A model generated the notes under the pieces. That model saw only the letters and a program-made list of their open reading frames with translations. It was not told where the DNA came from and ran no database searches. From NCBI RefSeq assembly GCF_022539405.1, contig NZ_CP054394.1, forward strand, positions 3,200,733-3,264,732: a DNA stretch of 64,000 nucleotides, written 5' to 3'. Below, one piece after another: positions 17,953 to 26,540 of the stretch. Each line of letters starts with the position of its first letter. Position 1 is the first letter of the stretch. This DNA is from Natranaerofaba carboxydovora. Lineage in GTDB: Bacteria > Bacillota > Natranaerobiia > Natranaerobiales > Natranaerofabaceae. Both the position numbers and the translations under genes were made by a program.

Positions 17953-18426
17953 TTATTTTTCAGTAACAATTTGTTTTAATAGCTTAATGTCTGTATCATG
18001 TTTTTTGACTAGACTTTGCATCTGAGCTTGGAATTCCGTAAGTCCTGCTGTATGTTCATATACATTATCAACTTTGCGGTTTAACTTTTTTAATTCAGAA
18101 GATATATTATCCATCCTAATATCGACTTGCTCAAACCTTTTGTCAACTTGCTCGAACCTCTTATCAATGTGTTCAAACCTCTTGTCAACTTGCTCAAACC
18201 TCTTATCTATTTGTTCAAACTTCTTGTCTATTTGCTCGAATCTTTCATCAACTTGCTCAAACCTCTTATCTATTTGTTCAAATTTCTTGTCTATTTGCTC
18301 GAATCTTTCATCAATCTGTTTAAATCTATTATCAACTTGCTTAAATCTATTATCAACTTTTTCAAAGCCATCCTTCATTTCAGAATATATATTGTTTAAT
18401 AGATCAAAGAGTCTATCATTCTCCAC
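17953..18426 (-). CDS. Heptad-repeat coiled-coil protein
   Basis: 157 aa. About twelve tandem seven-residue units of the form FEQ(I/V)DKR occupy residues 20-103, giving a long predicted coiled coil, followed by a less regular C-terminal helix (EHTAGLTEFQAQMQSL). At the DNA level the units are 21-bp near-repeats, and a 63-bp block is duplicated. No signal peptide is seen. Similar proteins are common hypotheticals in clostridia, some near membrane or regulatory genes, and their role is unknown. Copy number of the repeat is likely to vary between strains. Confidence 0.75.
   Translation of the reverse strand: MENDRLFDLLNNIYSEMKDGFEKVDNRFKQVDNRFKQIDERFEQIDKKFEQIDKRFEQVDERFEQIDKKFEQIDKRFEQVDKRFEHIDKRFEQVDKRFEQVDIRMDNISSELKKLNRKVDNVYEHTAGLTEFQAQMQSLVKKHDTDIKLLKQIVTEK
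18120..18370. repeat. 21-bp tandem repeat array inside the coiled-coil gene
   Basis: About twelve imperfect 21-bp units encode the FEQxDKR heptads. The units are contiguous and in frame, without spacers, so this is a coding minisatellite and not a CRISPR array. Confidence 0.8.
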
Positions 18427-18717
18427 TATGTACCCCTCCCAACTACCTTCCCTATCAGTTAACTACTTTCCTTTTATTATTATATCTTTAAATTAATTGC
18501 TGAGCAATGTTTACAGGGAATAAAAGTTTAAAATTTTATTGGAGTTATATTGGTTGTAATTGGATTTGCGGGATATAGAAGAAGAGATATACAAGGATAA
18601 CAGTTAATCACTTTTTCTAGTAATTATATGTAGTTTTATTTTTTGGCCTCTCTTAAGCTTCTTATAGTTTATAATAGTACTCGGTTATTAAACAAAATAG
18701 GGAGGGGCTAAATTTAC

Positions 18718-19602
18718 ATGAAATCTGTCAAAGCCATTGTTTTATTAATGTTTTTTTTACTGGTTCTAAGTTCCCTAGGCACAGCTATAGTTAATGCAGC
18801 AGATGAGGGACAAGATCAAGGAGAAGCCTTTATATCTGCTAGTACACTAAACGTTAGAAGTGGACCTGGTACCGACTATTCAAAGTTAGGTGAAGTGCAC
18901 GTTGGAGAAAGTTATCATATAGTGGACGAGCATACGGATAGTTCTAAGGAATACAGTGAATGGGTAAAAATCAGTTTGCCAGAAAATTTTGATTACAGTG
19001 AAGGCTGGGTTAGTGCTGATTATGTTAATAGCTATGCACCTCTTCAAGGTATTAGTATAGCATTAGACCCTGGTCATGGCGGACCCTGGGATCCGGGTGC
19101 AGTAGGGCCTACTGGATTAACAGAGAAAGAAGTTGCATTAGATGTGTCCTTAAGATTGGAGAATTTACTTGAGGACTTAGGTGCAGAAGTTTATATGACT
19201 AGAGAAACTGATATTGATGTGCCGCTTTGGAGTAGAGTTAATACAGCGACATGGACCGGAGCAGATATGTTTATAAGTATACATGCTAATGGATCTTACA
19301 ACAGGGGGTCCCAAGGTACAGAAACCTATTATTCAAACTTCTTTGGTTATCAAGACTATTATTTGGCAGCAAGTTTACAAAATAGCTTAGTAAATCATTT
19401 AGGTAGAATGGACAGAGGAGTGCTAAACGGCAATCACTTGTATATTCTTAATCGTTCTACTATGCCTTCTGCTTTAGTTGAATTAGCTTTTATGACAAAT
19501 TATGATGAAGAGTATCTATTAAGCACCGATTACTTTAGGCAAAGTGCTGCCCAGGGTTTGACTGAAGGTATCGTAAGCTACGTATATAATTATCATTATT
19601 AG
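18718..19602 (+). CDS. Secreted N-acetylmuramoyl-L-alanine amidase with SH3b domain
   Basis: 294 aa. A signal peptide (residues about 1-28, cleavage near VNAADE) precedes a bacterial SH3 domain (STLNVRSGPGTDYSKLGEV, residues 41-59 onward) and then an Amidase_3 domain with ALDPGHGGPWDPGA, FISIHAN and the catalytic Glu in LVELAFMTNYDEE. SH3b domains bind the peptidoglycan, so the enzyme probably acts in wall remodelling. The ATG follows GGGAGGGG. Monocistronic; the upstream 291-base gap (18427-18717) shows no gene. Confidence 0.93.
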   Translation: MKSVKAIVLLMFFLLVLSSLGTAIVNAADEGQDQGEAFISASTLNVRSGPGTDYSKLGEVHVGESYHIVDEHTDSSKEYSEWVKISLPENFDYSEGWVSADYVNSYAPLQGISIALDPGHGGPWDPGAVGPTGLTEKEVALDVSLRLENLLEDLGAEVYMTRETDIDVPLWSRVNTATWTGADMFISIHANGSYNRGSQGTETYYSNFFGYQDYYLAASLQNSLVNHLGRMDRGVLNGNHLYILNRSTMPSALVELAFMTNYDEEYLLSTDYFRQSAAQGLTEGIVSYVYNYHY

Positions 19603-19642
19603 AATCCTAATTCTGGTACAAGAAGTATGTATTGACTTATAA

Positions 19643-19671
19643 TTGATGTACAAAATTATATGTGGTATAAT
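19643..19671 (+). promoter_or_regulatory. Promoter followed by a start-site GC hairpin
   Basis: TTGATG, 17 bases, then TATAAT with an extended TGG before it. The predicted start (about 19678) falls in a perfect 11-bp GC-rich palindrome at 19676-19701. It is the likely promoter for the YibE/F gene at 19801. Confidence 0.6.
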
Positions 19672-19674
19672 ATG

Positions 19675-19703
19675 GCCGTGCCCCGGTGCCCCGGGGCACG
19701 GGC
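19675..19703. repeat. GC-rich palindrome CCGTGCCCCGG/CCGGGGCACGG
   Basis: Perfect 11-bp inverted repeat with a 4-base loop. It is extremely GC-rich against an AT-rich background. There is no T-run on either side, so it is not a terminator. It may stabilise the 5' end of the mRNA or bind a repressor. Confidence 0.7.
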
Positions 19704-19800
19704 ATATTATGTACTGGTGACAATGTATTAGTTAAATATTATAATTTTAAAAGAGGTTAATGAATATATTTTTGTAAAATATAAGACGGGAGGGTTAGCC

Positions 19801-20973
19801 TTGTCTACTAAAGTACATAAAAGACTAATTGTTGGGTTTTTATTGATATTTGCTATATTTTCTTTTGGAGTAATGACATTTGGTGAGATAACAGCGACTT
19901 TTGCTTATGAAGGACCTGATGAATTTGATAAAAGCGTTGAAATGAAAGAAGAAGATCAAGCAGATACCTATAGGGCAAGAGTTTTAAATGTTAGTGAACA
20001 AGATCCTCCGGCAAGCCAACAAAGCTTCACGGAGAAAATACAGATGTTAGAAATAGAAATACTAAATGGCCCGTACGAAGGCGAAGTTTATGAAATAGAA
20101 AACCCGATCTCTGGAAATGAATTTTATGATTTTAATGTCTCTGAAAATGACAGAATATTGATTAGGGCAGAAACCGTTGGAGAAGATATAAGTAACTTAT
20201 ATATACAAGATTTTTTGAGGGAGACATATATTTACTACGCTGTAGGAGCTTTTGCCCTGGCTTTATTATTGGTTGGAGGGTTAAAAGGTCTTAAAACCAT
20301 ATTTACATTGTCTCTAACCCTATTTATTATATTTAGATTTATGATACCATTAGTAGCAGAAGGATATAATCCTCTATGGCTTAGTGTAATGCTTGCCTCT
20401 TTAGTGGCACTTATAAGCTTGTGTGTTATCGGAGGCCTGAATAAAAAGACCGTTATTGCAATTATTGGTACTGTAGGTGGAGTGTTAGTAGCTGGTGTAT
20501 TAGCTTTGATAGTGGGTGAAGCAGCTACCCTGACCGGCTTTTCTAATCAGGAGGCACAGCTTCTTCAATATACTGATATTGGAGAGATTGATGTTCAGGG
20601 GCTTTTATTTGCAGGGATAATTATTGGTGCCTTAGGTGCTGTGATGGATATTGGAATGAGTATTGCTTCTGCCTGCTATGAGATGAAAGATATAAATCCC
20701 GAAATTGAAGGGCAAGACATTTTTAAAGCTGGTTTGAATGTAGGCCGGGACATAATGGGTACAATGTCAAACACACTGGTACTAGCTTATACAGGGACTG
20801 CTATGCCGCTTTTATTATTGTTTTTGGCCCAGGACATGGGTTATTCGGAAATAATAAATATGGATATTATAGCAACAGAAGTTGTAAGAGCTATTGCTGG
20901 GTCAATGGGTCTTTTGGTTGCCATACCTATTACTGCTATAACTTCAGGATTCTTGTTAGGAAACAAAAAATAG
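19801..20973 (+). CDS. YibE/F family membrane protein
   Basis: 390 aa, TTG start 6 bases after GGGAGGG. An N-terminal hydrophobic segment, an extracellular domain of roughly 110 residues (residues 40-145), then about seven membrane helices with GAVMDIGMSIASACYEM and GRDIMGTMSNTLVLAYTG, the conserved core of the YibE/F-like family. The molecular role of this family is not established; Gram-positive members are conserved membrane proteins. The next gene starts 20 bases after the stop and is probably in the same transcript. Confidence 0.88.
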   Translation: MSTKVHKRLIVGFLLIFAIFSFGVMTFGEITATFAYEGPDEFDKSVEMKEEDQADTYRARVLNVSEQDPPASQQSFTEKIQMLEIEILNGPYEGEVYEIENPISGNEFYDFNVSENDRILIRAETVGEDISNLYIQDFLRETYIYYAVGAFALALLLVGGLKGLKTIFTLSLTLFIIFRFMIPLVAEGYNPLWLSVMLASLVALISLCVIGGLNKKTVIAIIGTVGGVLVAGVLALIVGEAATLTGFSNQEAQLLQYTDIGEIDVQGLLFAGIIIGALGAVMDIGMSIASACYEMKDINPEIEGQDIFKAGLNVGRDIMGTMSNTLVLAYTGTAMPLLLLFLAQDMGYSEIINMDIIATEVVRAIAGSMGLLVAIPITAITSGFLLGNKK

Positions 20974-20993
20974 TTATTCGAAGGGGTAATAAT

Positions 20994-21776
20994 ATGAAGT
21001 ATAGAAATAATGATTTTAAAATAGGATGTGGGATTTTTTATGAACGTTTTAAAGAAGACCCTGACTTTTATCTGGAATATTTTGATCATTTAGAAATTCA
21101 GGATTTTGTTTTGCCCATTAATTTAGATGAGCGTGCAAGCAAAATAATAAGATTTTATAAAAAACATCTTAAAAATTTTAAAGGAACACTGTCTATTCAT
21201 GGACCTTTTAAGGAACTGTTTCCAAGTAGTATGGATAAACAAGTGCGTAAATTAGCGTATGAACGTTTCAATAAAGGGTTAAGTATAGGGAAAGAGTTGG
21301 GCTGTGATTTGATGGTTGTTCATTCCTGTTACAACCCACTTATGAATTATACCGGGTATCGGGATAACTGGCTAGAAAATAGTTCGATCTTTTGGGAAGA
21401 ATTTTTAAACAAGTGCAACAAAAACGATATGACGATAGCTATTGAAAACATATGGGATAGGACTCCGGATCATCTAATTATGCTTATGAAAAACTTTAAT
21501 ACGCCCAACCTCAAAATTTGTTTTGATACAGGCCATGCAAATCTATTTTCTTATTTAAGTCAAAAGGAATGGTATGATAATTTGGGTGAGTATTTAGGAC
21601 ATTTGCATATACATGATAATAATGGCGAAGAAGATGAACACCTGCCACCAGGACAAGGAAATATTGATTTTACCCCGTTATTTTCACTTGAAGAATGTAA
21701 AGAGATTGCTTTTGTAGGTGAAGTCCAGGGATACACTAAAGAAGGAGAAAGTTTTATTAAATTTTTTTCTCAGTAA
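20994..21776 (+). CDS. Sugar phosphate isomerase/epimerase-like TIM-barrel protein
   Basis: 260 aa of the AP endonuclease 2/xylose isomerase-like barrel. Typical metal-ligand regions are visible: LSIHGPFKE, LMVVHSC, IAIENIW, CFDTGHAN and LGHLHIHDNNGEEDEH, where His, Glu and Asp residues form the metal site in known members. The substrate cannot be told from sequence; both endonuclease IV-like and sugar isomerase activities exist in the fold. It is probably co-transcribed with the YibE/F gene and ended by the terminator at 21775. Confidence 0.85.
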   Translation: MKYRNNDFKIGCGIFYERFKEDPDFYLEYFDHLEIQDFVLPINLDERASKIIRFYKKHLKNFKGTLSIHGPFKELFPSSMDKQVRKLAYERFNKGLSIGKELGCDLMVVHSCYNPLMNYTGYRDNWLENSSIFWEEFLNKCNKNDMTIAIENIWDRTPDHLIMLMKNFNTPNLKICFDTGHANLFSYLSQKEWYDNLGEYLGHLHIHDNNGEEDEHLPPGQGNIDFTPLFSLEECKEIAFVGEVQGYTKEGESFIKFFSQ

Positions 21777-21800
21777 AAAGCGCCATATGGCGCTTTTTTA
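21775..21800. terminator. Bidirectional terminator AAAAAGCGCCATATGGCGCTTTTTT
   Basis: A perfect palindrome with A and T runs on each side closes the isomerase gene. It sits across the stop codon and could work on either strand. Confidence 0.88.
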
Positions 21801-21954
21801 TAATATTTTATTTTTTGTAAAAGTTGCACTCACCCTTCAAGCCTGTTATAATATAACAAAACAAAAAACAATTGGCTGTTGTATTACATTTTTGTTTTAC
21901 TGTATGAAATATTGGTAATATTCACACTATTGCAAAAATTATTCGTCAGATGGG

Positions 21955-23823
21955 GTGGTTTGGGTGTATCTTTTTGTTATATTGGGGATTTTACTTCCCG
22001 TATTGGTTTCACCATTGATGTTAATACTATCGGATAAAAAACGTAAAAGGCTAATGCTCACTATAATTGGTTCGTATGTGTTCTTGGCAATTTATAACTT
22101 TTTAGGTGGTTTTCTTGGTGAGGCGGTACTGTTAAGTGAAATAGGATTTTTTGAAGGGTTTCATTTTCAGGAGCACGCTTATAGTAGAATTGCCTTAATT
22201 GGCTTTACCTTTGTTGGTGCTTTTGCTTTGTTATTTGGTTTACAAACCCAAACAAAAAGAGAAATGACCATATCTCTTTGGGCATTAGTTGGAGCAGTTG
22301 GTGTTTCTTTAGCCGGAGATTTCTTAACAATGTTTTTATTCTGGGAGATTTTGACCTTTTCAGTAGCAGGCTTAATTTTGATAGGAGCTGTTGATAGAGG
22401 CAAGATAACATCAGGGATAAAGTTTTTATACTTGCACGTAACAGGAGGGTTATTTCTACTTCTTGGAATATTGCTGCATTATAGTGAGGCTGGCTCTTTT
22501 GCTATAGACCAACCTGAAGCGGGAGCAATATTTTTCCTTTTAGGTTTTGGCTTTAAAGCTGCATTTTTGCCTCTTCATGTGTGGGTCAACTGGGGTTATC
22601 CAACGGCTTCACTATCTACAAGTGTATTATTGTCAGGTTTGACTACAAAAATTGGAGTTTATGCCATAGCTAGGGTTTTACCTTCGCATGAAGGTATAGT
22701 ATTGATGGGGGCATTAATGGCAGTAGTAGGTATTACCTGTGCACTATTTCAGAATAATCTTAGAAGTATACTGTCGTATTCTATTGTTAGTAAAATAGGG
22801 TATATGTTAGCTGCCATCGGTCTTGGTAGCAGTTTGTCTGTTGATGCGGGGATGCTTCACCTGATTAATCACATGCTTTACAAAGCCTTGTTATTTATGA
22901 GTGTGGGAGCATTGTTATATTCTACAGGAAGTGAAGATATAAGAGAGCTTAACCATGGGGAAGATAAATCTAACTTTGATAATGAGCTTAGTCCAGCTTT
23001 CAAAATAGTTCCAATAGCATTTGTGGGGGCAGTGATAGGATCATTATCAATATCAGGAGTTCCTCTATTTAATGGATATATTAGTAATTATCTAATAAAA
23101 TATGCCACAGAAGGAACAGGAATTGTGGAGCCTATGCTGCTTATAGCAAGTGTAGTAACTGTACTGACTTTTGCTAAGTTTGTTTATTATGGATTTTTGA
23201 AGGCAAAAGGATATCAAAAAAGAGAAGTTCCCATTTCGATGCAGTTATCTATTGTAGCTACTTCTATTACAATATTGGCTTTAGGTATTTTTCCAGAAAT
23301 AATATCAGGCTTAGTTCCTTACAGCTCTTCGCTTAGTGTATATTCCCTGTCAGGAGTGAGCGATGTATTGCTCTTAATCGGGGTAGGAATTTTGATCTTT
23401 GTAATTACTAAGGGCATTTTGGCTACAAGAATCTTACTGCCTAACTGGCTTAGTATAGAATATATATTTTCAGCTTTTGTTAGAAAGGCGGGATATTCGC
23501 TTCATTATCTTCTTGTCAATCTTTTAGATAGGAAAAATAATAAGTCATTTCTAAAAATATTGTTAGATACAGAGACTATTCTTGGAGAAACTACCCTGGT
23601 TAACTTGATACAGACCAGCAATGACAGCCAAGCGGCAAAGGCAGAAGGTGAAAGAGGGTTAAGTTTTGATAGTAAGGATGAGAAGATAAAACGTACCTTT
23701 AGAAAACCAATAAAGGAGCTAAGAAGGCCGATACAAGAAAGGTTTGAAAATATTAATTTTGACCAAACGCTAATATTTGCTTGCTTAGCTTTGATAATGG
23801 CTCTATTAATGTTTCTTGGATAG
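21955..23823 (+). CDS. Orphan NuoL/MrpD-like proton-conducting membrane subunit
   Basis: 622 aa with about 14 hydrophobic helices and the proton_antipo_M core: conserved Glu in FLFWEILTFS, Lys and His in FGFKAAFLPLHVWVNWGYP, and HLINHMLYKALLFMSVGA. Subunits of this type belong to complex I, Mrp Na+/H+ antiporters or energy-converting hydrogenases, but no other subunit gene is adjacent. The C-terminal part (residues 500-620) is charged and less usual. The GTG at 21955 has a weak site; a GTG three codons later is an alternative. A monocistronic function in Na+/H+ exchange is inference. Confidence 0.85.
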   Translation: MVWVYLFVILGILLPVLVSPLMLILSDKKRKRLMLTIIGSYVFLAIYNFLGGFLGEAVLLSEIGFFEGFHFQEHAYSRIALIGFTFVGAFALLFGLQTQTKREMTISLWALVGAVGVSLAGDFLTMFLFWEILTFSVAGLILIGAVDRGKITSGIKFLYLHVTGGLFLLLGILLHYSEAGSFAIDQPEAGAIFFLLGFGFKAAFLPLHVWVNWGYPTASLSTSVLLSGLTTKIGVYAIARVLPSHEGIVLMGALMAVVGITCALFQNNLRSILSYSIVSKIGYMLAAIGLGSSLSVDAGMLHLINHMLYKALLFMSVGALLYSTGSEDIRELNHGEDKSNFDNELSPAFKIVPIAFVGAVIGSLSISGVPLFNGYISNYLIKYATEGTGIVEPMLLIASVVTVLTFAKFVYYGFLKAKGYQKREVPISMQLSIVATSITILALGIFPEIISGLVPYSSSLSVYSLSGVSDVLLLIGVGILIFVITKGILATRILLPNWLSIEYIFSAFVRKAGYSLHYLLVNLLDRKNNKSFLKILLDTETILGETTLVNLIQTSNDSQAAKAEGERGLSFDSKDEKIKRTFRKPIKELRRPIQERFENINFDQTLIFACLALIMALLMFLG

Positions 23824-23864
23824 GGGACATTGGGTAGAAAATTGTTAATAGATGGGAGGTGTGG

Positions 23865-24155
23865 ATGATGAAAGTAAAAGGGGTATTTACGGTAAGTTTG
23901 CTGCTGGTATTGTTTGGTATGGCTCTTTCAAGTTTAGGAAATACTGCTCCTATTTTGATTTTGATCCTTGGAGTGGGCTGGCTAGGTGTATTCTCTAGTG
24001 GAGCAATATTACTTAAATGTCAGTTTACTACAAACCATGTATGCAAATGTTGTAGAGAACAGTGGCCAGTAGTTACCTTTACCCAAAGTATGATCAAAGG
24101 TGCTAGGGACGTACAAGAAGAGCTTTGCCCTAAATGTAGGGAAGAAGTATTTTGA
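23865..24155 (+). CDS. Small membrane protein with Cys-rich C-terminus
   Basis: About 96 aa. Two hydrophobic segments (roughly residues 4-25 and 28-48) are followed by a Cys-rich tail with CKCC and CPKC, a likely zinc ribbon. The start is one of two adjacent ATG codons 5 or 8 bases after GGGAGG. It lies 40 bases after the NuoL-like gene and before a terminator, so the two may be one operon. Not recognised as a named family. Confidence 0.65.
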   Translation: MMKVKGVFTVSLLLVLFGMALSSLGNTAPILILILGVGWLGVFSSGAILLKCQFTTNHVCKCCREQWPVVTFTQSMIKGARDVQEELCPKCREEVF

Positions 24156-24179
24156 CAAAAGCTTATAATAAATTTAGCG

Positions 24180-24206
24180 GCCCCCTTAGTAGGGGCTTTA
24201 TTTTTT
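24180..24206 (+). terminator. Intrinsic terminator
   Basis: GCCCC/GGGGC stem with a 7-base loop followed by TTTATTTTTT, after the small Cys-rich membrane protein. Confidence 0.85.
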
Positions 24207-24216
24207 GCGGTGTTTT

Positions 24217-24414
24217 TTAGTATAATAAAAACTCGAATAATAGTAAACTTCCAATAACAATTGTTGTGACAATTGATAGAGCAATTATACTTCTAAAGAA
24301 AAAAACTGCCCAAAAGTATGTGTTCTTTTGTGAATAGAGTTTTTCAAAAAGATTGCTTTTAAACCTTGAAATAACATTTTTGTTTTTACTCGTGCTTTCT
24401 TTTGGTTTTTCCAT
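24217..24414 (-). CDS. Possible small single-pass membrane protein
   Basis: 65 aa from the ATG at plus coordinate 24414, with a GGGTG site just before it. A Lys/Ser-rich N-terminus is followed by one strong C-terminal membrane helix (SIIALSIVTTIVIGSLLLFEFLLY in two parts). Not recognised. The membrane segment and the plausible start argue for a real gene, but short hydrophobic frames also arise by chance in AT-rich DNA. Confidence 0.4.
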   Translation of the reverse strand: MEKPKESTSKNKNVISRFKSNLFEKLYSQKNTYFWAVFFFRSIIALSIVTTIVIGSLLLFEFLLY

Positions 24415-24538
24415 AAAAATCACCCATTTCAAAATATATTAGTTTTTAGACGTGTTATAAGATTTATATTACTTATCTTGGGTGACTAAAACTATAATTT
24501 ATAATTTTTAAAAATCATGGGAGGGAGGATTCTTTGCT

Positions 24539-24709
24539 ATGTCCGAACATTCGTCAAATGGGACTAGGTCAAGAATTAAAGAGCTAGAAAAAGAAATAAG
24601 CGAGCTTAAAAAAAGGATGCCCGCTCACTCTGTTAAACCTGAAATGGTTTTGGAGCTAGAAGAAAAAGAAGAAGAGCTTAAAGAACTTTTGAAGAAAAAA
24701 CCTTCATAA
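24539..24709 (+). CDS. 56-residue coiled-coil protein
   Basis: 56 aa with an ATG 10 bases after GAGGGAGG. The sequence is almost entirely helical and charged: IKELEKEISELKKR, then a conserved-looking MPAHSVKPEMVLEL centre, then EEKEEELKELLKKK. Similar short proteins with a PAHS-x-P centre occur in other clostridia to my knowledge, but their function is not known. The strong ribosome binding site and regular composition support a real gene. Confidence 0.65.
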   Translation: MSEHSSNGTRSRIKELEKEISELKKRMPAHSVKPEMVLELEEKEEELKELLKKKPS

Positions 24710-24732
24710 CTTTAAACTCAAACATGACTCAG

Positions 24733-24822
24733 GCTGCAAAAAGTCATATGAACAAAGATGTTCTAGATGTATCAATTAAAAACACTATAATTTTGTGAAT
24801 AGAATTTTTGTAGTAGAATCAA
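24733..24822. repeat. MITE-like element, degenerate and in reverse orientation (copy 2)
   Basis: Begins GCAAAAAGTCATATGAACAAAG (in parts identical to the reverse complement of the right arm of copies 1 and 4) and continues AGATGTATC AATTAAAAACACTATA then TTTTGTGAATAGAATTTTTG, the reverse complement of the left arm. The centre is shortened, and the ends have drifted. Confidence 0.65.
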
Positions 24823-25094
24823 ATTTTATATAAAAACCATCTACAGGTTTGGATTTCGTATTTAAGTTCATAGATTTTTTCTGTTTTATTAATCATGCTC
24901 TGACATCTGTAGATTATAGTTTTTTTGCCTGCTAGCTTTTCTTCTTTTTTTAGCAGTATTTTGTTTACTTTTACGATAATATTGGAAACTTCCGGGTTTT
25001 CTTTTTTTTCATTTATTCTAAACCTTAAAGGGGTTAGAGCCCCGTCTATAGTAGACCAGGAGATCACTTCGATAGGTTTCATGATAATTTTCAT
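24819..25094 (-). CDS. Conserved hypothetical protein downstream of dinB
   Basis: 91 aa from an internal ATG at plus coordinate 25094. The sequence PIEVISWSTIDGALTPLRFRI and the ending YELKYEIQTCRWFLYKI look like a conserved soluble protein often found as a short gene next to DNA polymerase IV genes in Firmicutes. It lies 40 bases downstream of dinB on the same strand, so it is probably co-transcribed and may relate to the DNA damage response. The function is unknown. Its 3' end touches the degenerate MITE copy. Confidence 0.65.
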   Translation of the reverse strand: MKIIMKPIEVISWSTIDGALTPLRFRINEKKENPEVSNIIVKVNKILLKKEEKLAGKKTIIYRCQSMINKTEKIYELKYEIQTCRWFLYKI

Positions 25095-25134
25095 AAATAT
25101 CACCATCACTTAATGATTTATTTAGAACATTTAT

Positions 25135-26385
25135 TCATAAAAGACTTGACATCATAGGATAATCTTTTTCTTTAATGACTCCGCCAAGCATGGGATCTAG
25201 GCCTGAATGTAAAAAACAGGAGCGGATCAATACTTCATGACCATATTTTTGGCGCAGCTTATCAATTGCATTATCCATTTTACTTTCTTTTTCGTTATTG
25301 TAAGAAAAGATAGTAAGCTGATGGAGTTCATTTGAACATAGATCTGAAAGATGAATCCCCATATGCCTAATAGGTTCCTTCTGCCAGGCTTCTTTCAAAA
25401 GTTCTTTGGCATGATGATAAACTTTTTTGGTAGAATCTGTTGGTACTTCAAGCTTTTTCTGGTGTGAATAGGATAAAAAAGAACTGTTTTTTAACTTTAT
25501 AGAAACAAGGCCAGCAGATTTTTTTGATTTTCTAAGCCTCATTGACACTGTTTCTGTAAGAGAAAGAAGAATTTTTTTGGCTGTGTCCATATCCTTTACA
25601 TCGAAGGGGAGGGTAGAAGAGTTGCCAAGCCCCTTCATGGGAAGACCTTCCCTTCGAACAGGTGAATTTTCAATTCCATTTGCGTAGTTCCATATCAATA
25701 TACCGTGGCTTTTTAAGAAACGTTCTAAGTAATATGGCTTTGATCTAGCAAGCTCTCCGATGGTTTTTATCCCTCTATTTGCAAGCTTTTCTCTTGTTCT
25801 ACTTCCAACCATCAAAAGTTCTTTTGTATCAAGAGGCCACATCTTGTCGGCTATTTCATCAGGATAAATAGTATGAACCCTATCGGGCTTTTTTAGCTCA
25901 GAAGCCATTTTGGCAAGAAGTTTGTTGGGGCCTATTCCTATATTAACTGTAAAGCCCAGTTCTTTTTTTATCCTTTCTTTAATTTCATGGGCTGCTGTTA
26001 TTTCTTCGCCAAAGTGTTTTTCCATATTGGTGTAGTCCAAAAACATTTCGTCTATAGAATACTGCTGTATTAAAGGAGAGTATTCTTCTAACACCCTGAC
26101 CATCTCTTCAGAACATCTGGTGTAGAGAGTATAGTTTGGAGGAACAGTTTTAAGAAAAGGGCACTTTCTTTTTGCCATAAAAAGGGTTTCTCCTGTTGAA
26201 ATGCCGTATTTTTTTGCAGGGATTGATTTTGCAAGTACGATGCCATGGCGCTTTTCTTCATCTCCTCCCACTATGGAAGGAACAGTTCTTAAGTCAAGTT
26301 CATAGCCCTTTTCTAGCCTATCTATGGCTTCCCAGGAGAGATAAGCAGAATTTACGTCCACGTGGAAGATAGTTCTTTTAGACAT
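25135..26385 (-). CDS. dinB: DNA polymerase IV (Y-family translesion polymerase)
   Basis: 416 aa. Catalytic carboxylates lie in FHVDVNSAYLSWEA (Asp near residue 9) and YSIDEMFLDYT (Asp-Glu near 106-107). The helix-hairpin-helix region MVGSRTREKLANRGIKTIGELA and a C-terminal little-finger domain complete a full-length protein. A C-terminal clamp-binding peptide is not obvious. The ATG follows AAAAGGGGAG. It synthesises across lesions in an error-prone way. The small conserved gene at 24819 follows in the same direction. Confidence 0.95.
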   Translation of the reverse strand: MSKRTIFHVDVNSAYLSWEAIDRLEKGYELDLRTVPSIVGGDEEKRHGIVLAKSIPAKKYGISTGETLFMAKRKCPFLKTVPPNYTLYTRCSEEMVRVLEEYSPLIQQYSIDEMFLDYTNMEKHFGEEITAAHEIKERIKKELGFTVNIGIGPNKLLAKMASELKKPDRVHTIYPDEIADKMWPLDTKELLMVGSRTREKLANRGIKTIGELARSKPYYLERFLKSHGILIWNYANGIENSPVRREGLPMKGLGNSSTLPFDVKDMDTAKKILLSLTETVSMRLRKSKKSAGLVSIKLKNSSFLSYSHQKKLEVPTDSTKKVYHHAKELLKEAWQKEPIRHMGIHLSDLCSNELHQLTIFSYNNEKESKMDNAIDKLRQKYGHEVLIRSCFLHSGLDPMLGGVIKEKDYPMMSSLL

Positions 26386-26423
26386 TTTTTGCTCCCCTTT
26401 TTTAGTGTAATAATGTAATGGAA

Positions 26424-26458
26424 ATTCTGGTGCAAAAAGTTATTTTTTGCACCAGAAT
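26424..26458. repeat. Minimal MITE-like element: the two terminal repeats joined (copy 3)
   Basis: ATTCTGGTGCAAAAAGT and its inverted copy TTTTTTGCACCAGAAT are almost directly joined, so the whole element is a 35-base hairpin. The terminal sequence is identical to that of copy 4 at 40697. It lies just upstream of dinB. Confidence 0.8.
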
Positions 26459-26540
26459 CAACTGTGTATAGACATTATATATCAAACATTAGTTCGGTGT
26501 AAAGCCTAAACAAAAAACAATTTTTTCCAGTGATAAATAT

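Noticed and set aside
18120..18370. Regular short repeats that look like a CRISPR array
   Set aside because: Units are contiguous 21-bp copies without unique spacers and are in frame with a coiled-coil protein on the minus strand.
18074..18496. Open frames on the plus strand over the coiled-coil gene
   Set aside because: They are antisense shadows of the heptad repeat (Ser/Cys/Asn/Leu only) without ribosome sites.
19675..19703. Terminator for the upstream amidase
   Set aside because: There is no T-run on either strand and a promoter leads directly into the palindrome.
23859..23864. GTG at 23859 as start of the small Cys-rich membrane protein
   Set aside because: It overlaps the ribosome binding site GGGAGG; ATG codons at 23865 and 23868 are properly spaced.
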